Assembly (NCBI GenBank): GCA_044345075.1
Contig: JBIJBU010000018.1
Span: 1-21,151, forward strand
Reading direction: 5' to 3'
From: CAIKZY01 sp044345075
GTDB taxonomy: Bacteria > Actinomycetota > Actinomycetes > S36-B12
Length of the DNA: 21,151 bases
A program made the translations under genes and the position numbers. Shown here piece by piece: positions 15,434-21,151 of this stretch. Under the pieces are notes generated by a model. That model made no database searches. It was given only the letters and a program-made list of their open reading frames with translations, and was not told the DNA's origin. Each line of letters opens with the position of its first letter. Position 1 is the first letter of the stretch.

Positions 15434-17724
15434 ACACCTGCCCCACGGCGAATGCTGAGCAGCGACTGCTTTTCACCCGAGGGCGAGCGTGAGAGAACGA
15501 GGTCACCGATGACGATTGTCTCCGGCCCGGACTCCCCCTTCGCGGGATTCGGGCGAGAAAGGTTCGCCCACCCAGCATCCACCGCCGCATTCGGTGCAGT
15601 CACAAGCACTTCGGCCAAGCCTTGATCGACGAAGATGCGCATTGTCACCGTGCGGCTCGGAGCGTGCAGCACCACGGCAGCAAGCAGGTCGCTCACCTGA
15701 TCGGGAATCGGGTCAGCGTCGGCGGGCATGCTGATCACTGCTGCATCGACACTCAGACCCCGAGCCGCGCCGAGTTCAACTGCTTCGAGCACCGCTCGCC
15801 ACAGGCTCGACGTCGATCCCCGTTCCATGCCCAGATTGCCGCGAAGCTGACTCTCCTCACTTGCCGCCCGCTCACGTATCTCGGCATCGCCCGCATCAAG
15901 GCTGCCGTCGGCGATGCCGGAGAGCAGGGCAACCGTCGACGCACTCACGCGGCTCCACTGGGAGGTCACCGTGATCTGACGCTCGATCTCCGCTTGGTAC
16001 TCAACTGACGATGCCCAGAGCAGAAGGCCGTCACTACGGCGACGATCGAACTCGCGGAAGAGCACGGTCATCAAGAAGAGCGCGGCCGACATGTAGACCA
16101 CGGTTACGACCAGTGACATCGCCGGAACTGCCTTGCACTCGTTCGGCAGCGACAGGGTCAGGACAAGCCCGGCTGCGGTGATGATCGGGAGGATCAGCCA
16201 GTGCCACCAGTACCGCTGGCCCGCGAAAAGTAGGAGCCCGATGCCACCAGCCACGCTGTTGATGATCCAGTGCACCGATGAGGCGGAGGAACAGCCGACG
16301 AGATCTTGTCGAGTAATCGCATAGGTCACGACACCCATCACAAGCGTGATCCAGGTGAGCGGAACCCGCGAGGCCGTATTCCAGCGCAGGGCGAGGGCGA
16401 TATTGCTCGCCAGGAAGGCAATGAAACTCAGGCCAAAGACGACCTTTGCGTCGCCAAGCCCGCCTGCAATCCAGGGCAGCATGACGAGTCCGAAGATCGC
16501 GGGCGCGAAGAGCAGCACTCGAGGGCGGAGTGAGTCGAGCAGAATGTCGAGCACTTGACTCGCCGGCACCTGCAGTTCGGCGGCCACGACGATAGGCACG
16601 CGAAGCGTCACCGAAGTTCCGCGCCCGGGCTCACTGACAATCACTGCCTCGCCACCGATCGCACTCAGCGATGCCTTGATCGTGTTGCGCATTCCGAATC
16701 GCTCGGTGTCACCCTCACGCAAACCTCGCCCGTCATCACTGACGATGACCTCAAGGGCACTTGATTGCTGTCGGGCGCTGATGATGACCGCTCGTGCCTG
16801 CGCATGACGTTCCACATTGCGTAGTGCCTCGACGAGCGCATCGCGCAAAGCGCCAGCCGATTGCTGGGGCAGTATGAAGTCATCATCGATGCGCACGTTC
16901 ACATGCGGGGTGCGGAGACCAGCAGCGGCACGTGCTTCCGCGATGACAGCACCAATCGTCGCCTCCTGCGCGGGAAGTGCGCCGAGCTCAAGCTGCTCGA
17001 TATCGCGTCGGCACTCGGCACGGAGCAGCTCAGTCTGCTCGACAACGCCCTGGGTGATGGCGTTGAGGGTGTTGAGCACAGTTTCGTGGATGCGCCGATC
17101 GACCGACGTGCGTGCCGACTGCACTTGCACTGCGCGATAGCTCGAGGCGGCGGCGGCCTCGAGTTCGAGAGTGCTCACGTCCGCAATTCGAGCCGCCCGA
17201 CGCCAGCTATCGGCCATCCCGAGCAGAGCAGGCGCGGCGATGAGAATGAATATCGGGCCGATGGCGCCACCGGCTAGGTCAGCCGCGGCCAGGATCATCT
17301 GCGGTGTCGGAACTAGGACTGCGATGAGGTTGAGAAATGCGGCGAGAACGATCACGACCAGTGCCGGCGCGGCACTCAGCGTGAACGCAGCACCGAAGGT
17401 GACAGCGAACGCCGAGAACGGCAATGGCAGCCAACCGGGGCCGTAAGCCTGCGGAATCACGATTGCTAGTAATAGGAAGAGCAGGCCTGCGAATGCCTGG
17501 ATCAGAGCCTGCCACGTGCGCAGGCGCGGCAGGAACGCCAGCAGGAAGATCCCTGCGGGAATCATCCAGGTGAGCCAGATCGAGCCAGGCAGCTCACTTC
17601 GATGAAGGACGAGGAGATAGAGCGCCGGAAGGAACTCGATGACGCCCGCAGCTACAAGCGCGGTGGCGCCAGTGCGCTCGAAGATGGCAACGAGTTGCGT
17701 CGCATCCTTCGATGGCTCGCTCAC
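15430..17724 (-). CDS. Double-module membrane sensor histidine kinase (sensor 1)
   Basis: The 764-residue protein begins with about six membrane segments (20-170). A HisKA_3-like helix follows with RRIHETVLNTL (His213), then an ATPase domain with N box EALRNVERHA (Asn303), G1 box DDGRG (330-334) and G2-like GRGTSVTLRVP (367-377). This is a complete NarL-partner kinase core. A second set of six membrane segments (402-555) and a second kinase-like part (570-764) follow; there the helix SRVSASTVALLSGIADG has no His and the ATPase boxes are gone. Cys478 and Cys530 fall in predicted outside loops. GTG 17724 is chosen for AGGAGA seven bases upstream. The gene is divergent from response regulator 1 (29 bp between starts) and forms an operon with sensor 2. 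Confidence 0.88.
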   Translation of the reverse strand: MSEPSKDATQLVAIFERTGATALVAAGVIEFLPALYLLVLHRSELPGSIWLTWMIPAGIFLLAFLPRLRTWQALIQAFAGLLFLLLAIVIPQAYGPGWLPLPFSAFAVTFGAAFTLSAAPALVVIVLAAFLNLIAVLVPTPQMILAAADLAGGAIGPIFILIAAPALLGMADSWRRAARIADVSTLELEAAAASSYRAVQVQSARTSVDRRIHETVLNTLNAITQGVVEQTELLRAECRRDIEQLELGALPAQEATIGAVIAEARAAAGLRTPHVNVRIDDDFILPQQSAGALRDALVEALRNVERHAQARAVIISARQQSSALEVIVSDDGRGLREGDTERFGMRNTIKASLSAIGGEAVIVSEPGRGTSVTLRVPIVVAAELQVPASQVLDILLDSLRPRVLLFAPAIFGLVMLPWIAGGLGDAKVVFGLSFIAFLASNIALALRWNTASRVPLTWITLVMGVVTYAITRQDLVGCSSASSVHWIINSVAGGIGLLLFAGQRYWWHWLILPIITAAGLVLTLSLPNECKAVPAMSLVVTVVYMSAALFLMTVLFREFDRRRSDGLLLWASSVEYQAEIERQITVTSQWSRVSASTVALLSGIADGSLDAGDAEIRERAASEESQLRGNLGMERGSTSSLWRAVLEAVELGAARGLSVDAAVISMPADADPIPDQVSDLLAAVVLHAPSRTVTMRIFVDQGLAEVLVTAPNAAVDAGWANLSRPNPAKGESGPETIVIGDLVLSRSPSGEKQSLLSIRRGAGV

Positions 17725-17731
17725 GCGCTCG

Positions 17732-17737
17732 TCTCCT
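17732..17737 (-). promoter_or_regulatory. Ribosome binding site of sensor 1
   Basis: AGGAGA lies seven bases before GTG 17724. It sits between the two divergent starts, four bases from the proposed -10 box of the opposite gene, so the sensor mRNA must begin within or beyond the start of response regulator 1. Confidence 0.7.
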
Positions 17738-17741
17738 GCCT

Positions 17742-17747
17742 TATGGT
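17742..17747 (+). promoter_or_regulatory. Candidate -10 box for leaderless response regulator 1
   Basis: TATGGT ends six bases before GTG 17754, the distance expected between a -10 box and a transcription start that is also the start codon. No clear -35 box is seen. Confidence 0.45.
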
Positions 17748-17753
17748 GTGCCG

Positions 17754-18332
17754 GTGCCCCGCCACTCGTTCATCGTGCTTGAGGATCATCCTCTCGTCCT
17801 CGGTGCGATCACTGATCATTTGAGCACCGCGTTCCCCGGCGCAACGATCGCATACCGCGGAGCACATCTTCTCGAAGCGCTCGAGCAGGCCAAATCCACT
17901 GATGCCACGTGCGCGATCGTTGATCTCGACCTCGGCGATGGGCGCGCACCTGCGGAAACTGTCATGTGTTTGAGGGACGCCGAGATCCCGGTCGTCATGA
18001 TCAGTGCTCACGAGCAAGCGCTTCTCGTGCAAGAGGCCGTGATCGCTGGTGCCTCGGCATATGTGCCTAAGCGTTCGATCATCGATCAGTTGGCCAACGC
18101 AGTAGGTGCCGCAGAACGCCACGAGCCATGGCTATCCCCCGACTTCGCCGCCGTTCTGGTGCCGGTCGAAGGCTCCACCGTGGCGCTCGACCCACTGGCC
18201 GAACGCGCACTCGTGCTCTACGCGGCGGGCCTACCGACGTCCATGATCGCTTCGCGCACGGATATTGAGCCCGGCGAGGTGCGTCCACTCCTCGAATCGG
18301 TGATCCAGGCGTATCGGTCCCCCGACCGCTGA
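17754..18332 (+). CDS. LuxR/NarL-type response regulator with degraded DNA-binding domain (regulator 1)
   Basis: From GTG 17754 the protein has 192 residues. The receiver domain is complete: Glu10 and Asp11 (VLEDHP), phospho-acceptor Asp57 (IVDLDL), Ser84 (ISAH) and Lys106 (VPKRS). The C-terminal part starts like a LuxR HTH (LAERALVLYAAGLPTSMIA), but the recognition-helix region reads TDIEPGEVRPLLESVIQAY and the protein stops there, about 20 residues short of regulator 2. DNA binding is therefore doubtful; it may act by protein contacts or as a phosphate sink. An upstream in-frame ATG at 17712 would overlap the divergent kinase start and add an unrelated Arg-rich leader. GTG 17754 instead aligns the protein with regulator 2 (FIVLEDHPLV at the same depth). 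Confidence 0.85.
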   Translation: MPRHSFIVLEDHPLVLGAITDHLSTAFPGATIAYRGAHLLEALEQAKSTDATCAIVDLDLGDGRAPAETVMCLRDAEIPVVMISAHEQALLVQEAVIAGASAYVPKRSIIDQLANAVGAAERHEPWLSPDFAAVLVPVEGSTVALDPLAERALVLYAAGLPTSMIASRTDIEPGEVRPLLESVIQAYRSPDR

Positions 18333-18340
18333 CGCGAAAT

Positions 18341-18358
18341 GGGGGACAGAAGTCCCCC
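18341..18358. promoter_or_regulatory. Perfect palindrome before regulator 2: operator or stem-loop
   Basis: GGGGGAC-agaa-GTCCCCC has seven perfect base pairs and a four-base loop. It starts nine bases after the regulator 1 stop and covers the place of the -35 box of the proposed regulator 2 promoter. It may be an operator for an autoregulating response regulator, or a hairpin that ends or weakens readthrough from regulator 1. No T-run follows, so a classical rho-independent terminator is unlikely. Confidence 0.55.
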
Positions 18359-18367
18359 GTCGTGCGC

Positions 18368-18373
18368 TAATGT
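18368..18373 (+). promoter_or_regulatory. Candidate -10 box of regulator 2
   Basis: TAATGT fits the TAnnnT pattern and would start the mRNA near 18380, just before the AGGAGG site. The -35 region is overlapped by the palindrome. Confidence 0.5.
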
Positions 18374-18381
18374 GTGCGCAC

Positions 18382-18387
18382 AGGAGG
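18382..18387 (+). promoter_or_regulatory. Strong ribosome binding site deciding the start of regulator 2
   Basis: AGGAGG lies five bases before ATG 18393. This rules out the in-frame ATG at 18339, which lies before the palindrome and promoter and would add 18 unrelated residues. Confidence 0.85.
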
Positions 18388-18392
18388 TCACC

Positions 18393-19034
18393 ATGGCTGC
18401 TCAGAAGCTGCGTTTCATCGTTCTCGAGGATCACCCCCTCGTGCGCTCGGCCCTGATCACCGGGCTGTTCAACGAGCTCGGCGATGTCGAGATTGCGTAT
18501 GAGGGCACGGTTATCGCCGACGCTCTTCACGCAGCCAAGCGCAAGGCAGTCGACTGTGCCCTGCTCGACCTCGATCTCGGCGATGACTCGAACCCCATCG
18601 CGAATGTGCGTGCACTCGTTGAAGCCGGAGTACCGGTGATGGTCATCAGTGCACTTGGTGACCCGATGATCGTGCGTGAGTCGATGTCGGCCGGTGCACT
18701 CGCCTACGTGTCGAAGCAAACCGATGTCGTGCAGATTCGCGCGGCGATCGATTCGACTCTTGCGGGCAAGCCGTTCATGTCACCGGAGATCGCCATGGCG
18801 CTCGTCGGCGACCTGCACTCTGACGTCAAGCTCTCCGATCAGGAGCGCAGTGCTCTCTCGCTCTATGCATCAGGCCTGAAGATGGAAGCCGTGTCACGCC
18901 GCATGGGCGTCTCGGTCACCACAGCACAGGAGTACATCAAGCGCGTGCGCGCGAAGTACACCAAGGCCGGCTACGACGTCTCGACCAAGACTGATCTGTA
19001 CCGCGTAGCCAAGAAGCGCGGCCTGATTACCTAG
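18393..19034 (+). CDS. LuxR/NarL-family response regulator (regulator 2)
   Basis: The 213-residue protein has an intact receiver domain: Glu12 and Asp13 (VLEDHP), Asp59 (LLDLDL), Ser86 (ISAL) and Lys108 (VSKQT). It also has an intact C-terminal HTH (about 146-190: LSDQERSALSLYASGLKMEA, then VSVTTAQEYIKRVRAKY), followed by a KTDLYRVAKKRGL end typical of actinobacterial regulators paired with HisKA_3 kinases. It should bind DNA when phosphorylated, most likely by sensor 1. It follows regulator 1 on the same strand after 60 bp but has its own promoter-like region with a palindrome, so autoregulation is plausible. Its stop is three bases from the stop of the convergent guanylyltransferase gene. 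Confidence 0.92.
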   Translation: MAAQKLRFIVLEDHPLVRSALITGLFNELGDVEIAYEGTVIADALHAAKRKAVDCALLDLDLGDDSNPIANVRALVEAGVPVMVISALGDPMIVRESMSAGALAYVSKQTDVVQIRAAIDSTLAGKPFMSPEIAMALVGDLHSDVKLSDQERSALSLYASGLKMEAVSRRMGVSVTTAQEYIKRVRAKYTKAGYDVSTKTDLYRVAKKRGLIT

Positions 19035-19037
19035 TAA

Positions 19038-20117
19038 TCAGCTGCGATCACTCGAGAAGCGCACGCTGGTCTCGCCCAGATTGGCCCCCGGCCACACGCG
19101 CACTCCGGCGAGCAGCTCATTGCCCTGGCCTACAACTGCACCATCGCCGATGACGGCGCCATCGATCACGCAATCGGCACCGATGACAGCGCCTTCGCCA
19201 ATGATCGAGTTCGTGATGCGGGCATTCGCGCCCACCTGAGCAGAGTCGAAGACCACCGCGCCATCGATATGCGCGCCGGAGGCAATGCTCGCGCTCGCTC
19301 CGATGGTCGTACCGCCGGTGAGCACCGCATCGCCAGCAACCGTTGCGCCATCAAGCACGAGTGACTGGCCGGTCTTCGCGACAGCCGGGCTAGGGGCCTT
19401 GCCGAGCACGAGATCGCACGAACCCTGCACGAAGGCGAGTGGCGTGCCGAGATCAAGCCAGTAGCCGCGATCGACGATTCCGCTGACAACCGCACCCGAC
19501 TCGAGCAGGCCCGGGAAGGTCTCGCGCTCGACCGAGACCGGACGACCGGTCGGGATCGAGTCGATCACCGAGCGCTTGAAGACATAGCAACCGGCATTGA
19601 TCTGGTCGGTAACGATTTCCTCGGGAGTCTGCGGCTTCTCGAGGAACTGAATGACTCGGCCATTCGCATCGGTCGGCACCAGGCCGAAGGCACGCGGATC
19701 CTCAACAGTGGTCAGGTAGAGCGAGACATCACTGTTCGTCTCCTGATGCGTGCGCACTAGGCCGGCGATGTCGAGGCCGGAGAGGATGTCGCCGTTGAAG
19801 ACCAGCACCGGCTCATCGGCGCCGCTCTCGAGATACGGCAGTACGTGGCGAATTGCACCGCCGGTGCCCAGCGGCTCGTCTTCCGTCGCGATGACGACCT
19901 CGATGCCCAGATCGCTCGCATCGATGAACTCCTTAAAGACATCGGCCTTGTAACTCGTGCCAAGCACGATGCGCGTGACGCCTGCATCGCGGGCGCGGGT
20001 GATCTGGTGCACCGTAAACGGCACGCCGGCCACCGGCAGCATCGGCTTGGGGGTGTTGATGGTGAGCGGACGCAGGCGCGTGCCCTGGCCACCGACGAGC
20101 AGTACGGCTTCAGTCAT
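19038..20117 (-). CDS. manB: Mannose-1-phosphate guanylyltransferase-type nucleotidyltransferase
   Basis: The 359-residue protein has the sugar-phosphate nucleotidyltransferase signature GGQGTRLRPLT (9-19), Lys24 in PKPMLPV, the metal-binding Asp110 in FNGDI, LEKP (159-162), NAG (174-176) and YWLDLGTP (219-226). A left-handed beta-helix made of hexapeptides (about 255-345, for example TIGASASIASGAHIDGA) follows. Length and layout match the mycobacterial enzyme annotated manB (Rv3264c; also called manC or rmlA2 elsewhere), which makes GDP-mannose from mannose-1-phosphate and GTP for mannosylated envelope glycans. Substrate cannot be proven from sequence; glucose-1-phosphate thymidylyltransferase activity is the main alternative. 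The start is ATG 20117; I see no strong Shine-Dalgarno. It is divergent from the TIGR03089 gene with 73 bp between. Confidence 0.88.
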   Translation of the reverse strand: MTEAVLLVGGQGTRLRPLTINTPKPMLPVAGVPFTVHQITRARDAGVTRIVLGTSYKADVFKEFIDASDLGIEVVIATEDEPLGTGGAIRHVLPYLESGADEPVLVFNGDILSGLDIAGLVRTHQETNSDVSLYLTTVEDPRAFGLVPTDANGRVIQFLEKPQTPEEIVTDQINAGCYVFKRSVIDSIPTGRPVSVERETFPGLLESGAVVSGIVDRGYWLDLGTPLAFVQGSCDLVLGKAPSPAVAKTGQSLVLDGATVAGDAVLTGGTTIGASASIASGAHIDGAVVFDSAQVGANARITNSIIGEGAVIGADCVIDGAVIGDGAVVGQGNELLAGVRVWPGANLGETSVRFSSDRS

Positions 20118-20177
20118 GCTGCCAGGGTGCCATATGCCATCAGAGACACTCGGGACGCGGTCATGTCGCGCTGGTCA

Positions 20178-20183
20178 TAGTGT
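20178..20183 (+). promoter_or_regulatory. Candidate -10 box for a leaderless TIGR03089-family gene
   Basis: TAGTGT fits TAnnnT and ends seven bases before GTG 20191, which has no Shine-Dalgarno. This is consistent with a leaderless mRNA. Confidence 0.45.
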
Positions 20184-20190
20184 TCGCACC

Positions 20191-20856
20191 GTGACTGATG
20201 CTGATCTGTGGGGCCTGCTGTCCACTCGCCGCCGCACCCATGGCTCCGACCCGCTACTCACCTACATATCCGGTGACGAGCGGATGGAACTCTCGGCGAT
20301 CTCGACCGAGAACGGTGCCGCGAAGGTCGCAGGAGCACTCGCAGACGAGTTCCTGCTTGACCCGGGAGCCCGTATCGCGGTGCATCTGCCCTGGCACTGG
20401 CAGCGCAGCTTGTGGATCGGCGGCATCGCGGCCATCGGCGGGGAATGCGAACCATTCGGTGATCCGGGTTCCGCGGATCTCGTCGTGTGCATCGCACACG
20501 ATGCCGAGGCGCTAGCTGCGTCGGCCTCCTGTGACGTGGTCGTGGTCTCACTGCATCCATTCGGGCTCACGGTGCCCGGCTCAGTCCCCGTCGGCTGCAT
20601 CGATGCTTCTGTCGTGGTGCGCATGCAGCCTGATGGCTTCGCAGCGCGCGGGCGCTTCAGCACTGACGTGCCTGATGTCGGTGCCACGGCTGAGCGAACT
20701 GTGGTCGTGTGCAGCGATCCGCGTAATTCAGATTCTTGGATCTGGGCTTTGCCGGCGCCACTCGTGACGGGCGGCTCGATCATCATGTGCACCGATGAAT
20801 CATCGGCACAGTCAATCGCCGAGCAGGAGCGCGCGACGCGCATCGTGGTGCTGTAG
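20191..20856 (+). CDS. TIGR03089-family protein (actinobacterial, function unknown)
   Basis: The 221-residue protein starts MTDADLWGLL and contains LLTYISGDERMELSA, an ALADEFLLDPGARIAVHLP segment and HWQRSLWIGGIAAIGGECEP. These are hallmarks of the TIGR03089 family, which resembles the N-terminal part of AMP-binding (acyl-CoA synthetase-like) enzymes but lacks their catalytic C-terminus. Its biochemical role is unknown. In mycobacteria a member (Rv3268) lies near the manB, wbbL and rmlD genes, and the same association is seen here with manB adjacent. GTG 20191 is chosen because an in-frame ATG far upstream (19957) would run through the divergent guanylyltransferase gene. The stop abuts the stop of the next convergent gene. 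Confidence 0.88.
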   Translation: MTDADLWGLLSTRRRTHGSDPLLTYISGDERMELSAISTENGAAKVAGALADEFLLDPGARIAVHLPWHWQRSLWIGGIAAIGGECEPFGDPGSADLVVCIAHDAEALAASASCDVVVVSLHPFGLTVPGSVPVGCIDASVVVRMQPDGFAARGRFSTDVPDVGATAERTVVVCSDPRNSDSWIWALPAPLVTGGSIIMCTDESSAQSIAEQERATRIVVL

Positions 20857-21151
20857 CTACGGAGTAACCGTGATCGTGGTCGGCTCGCTGACCGCGATGA
20901 CCTTCTTCTTCTGGAACACCACGACTCGGTATTGATACACGGCTCCGGCAGGCACTGCCTTCTTGATGGTGAAGGAGAACTTGCCCTTCTTCTTGGTCTT
21001 CGCCTTGGCCTTCGTATGCCAGACGTCATTCACCAGCATCTGCCGTTCCACGCGAAGGCCCCGCTTCGCCGTCGAGACGGCGCCGCTGAAGACAATGGAG
21101 CTGCCTGCCTTCGGGGTAACTGTGGGGCCAGCGGTCAGCGTGACGGCCACT
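20857..21151 (-). CDS. C-terminal end of a Lys-rich Ig-like exported protein (partial)
   Basis: An open frame enters from the right edge and ends at TAG 20857; 98 codons are visible and the real start lies outside. The piece has the beta-rich pattern of an Ig-like or FnIII domain (SIVFSGAVSTAKRGLRVERQ, FSFTIKKAVPAGAVYQYRVV, ending SEPTTITVTP), with a Lys-rich centre (KAKAKTKKKGK). It is probably the last domain of an exported protein; the basic stretch could bind wall polymers. No sorting motif or membrane anchor follows the domain. Confidence 0.7.
   Translation of the reverse strand, partial: VAVTLTAGPTVTPKAGSSIVFSGAVSTAKRGLRVERQMLVNDVWHTKAKAKTKKKGKFSFTIKKAVPAGAVYQYRVVVFQKKKVIAVSEPTTITVTP

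Noticed and set aside
17712..17753. Upstream ATG start for regulator 1
   Set aside because: It would overlap the start of the divergent kinase gene and add a 14-residue Arg-rich leader not seen in regulator 2.
18341..18358. Palindrome as a classical rho-independent terminator
   Set aside because: No T-run follows the stem, and a promoter-like -10 box and ribosome site follow at once. An operator is at least as likely.
18339..18392. Upstream ATG start for regulator 2
   Set aside because: It precedes the palindrome and the likely promoter. The ATG at 18393 has AGGAGG at ideal spacing and gives the expected start of the receiver domain.
19957..20190. Long upstream extension of the TIGR03089-family protein
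   Set aside because: It runs antisense through the guanylyltransferase gene; family similarity begins at MTDADLW (20191).

Overview
The window looks like the chromosome of a compact, moderately GC-rich actinobacterium. The strongest signs are a TIGR03089-family gene and a mycobacterial-type mannose-1-phosphate guanylyltransferase side by side, LuxR-type response regulators with paired sensor kinases, frequent GTG starts without a Shine-Dalgarno (candidate leaderless mRNAs), and almost no space between genes. A freshwater or marine lineage is possible, but this is inference. I see no tRNA, rRNA, IS element, CRISPR array or phage gene.

Positions 1-12659 (minus strand) are one uninterrupted reading frame of at least 4219 codons that runs off the left edge. 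I checked its phase by hand at many points along its length. It encodes a secreted, modular giant protein. In order it has a signal peptide, a Ser/Ala/Pro stalk, a fibronectin III (FnIII) domain, a probable propeptide, a subtilisin-type (S8) protease with Asp496, His648, Asn750 and Ser828, six large glycine-rich modules of the ALK/LTK glycine-rich type alternating with FnIII domains, and a tail of bacterial Ig-like domains. A module of about 65 residues is nested inside the hosts at two fixed positions: in five of six glycine-rich modules and four of five inter-module FnIII domains. One host of each kind lacks it.

Positions 12660-12859 are the divergent control region. It is followed by an HTH protein (12860-13549) that resembles type IV (AbiEi-like) antitoxin regulators but has no toxin partner here.

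Positions 13550-19034 hold a four-gene signalling cluster. Two paralogous membrane sensors (764 and 627 aa, overlapping by 4 bp) are each built of two consecutive membrane-plus-kinase-like halves, and most catalytic boxes are lost. They are transcribed divergently from two tandem LuxR-type response regulators. Sensor 1 keeps one complete kinase core. Sensor 2 keeps only the phospho-acceptor-like helix. Regulator 1 has a degraded DNA-binding domain; regulator 2 is intact. A perfect palindrome lies before regulator 2, and ten bases of it recur upstream of the giant protease gene, which raises the possibility that the cluster controls the surface protein.

Positions 19038-21151 hold the guanylyltransferase gene (minus), the TIGR03089-family gene (plus) and the 3' end of another exported or surface Ig-like protein (minus). 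The three convergent gene pairs are separated by 0, 3 and 0 bp.
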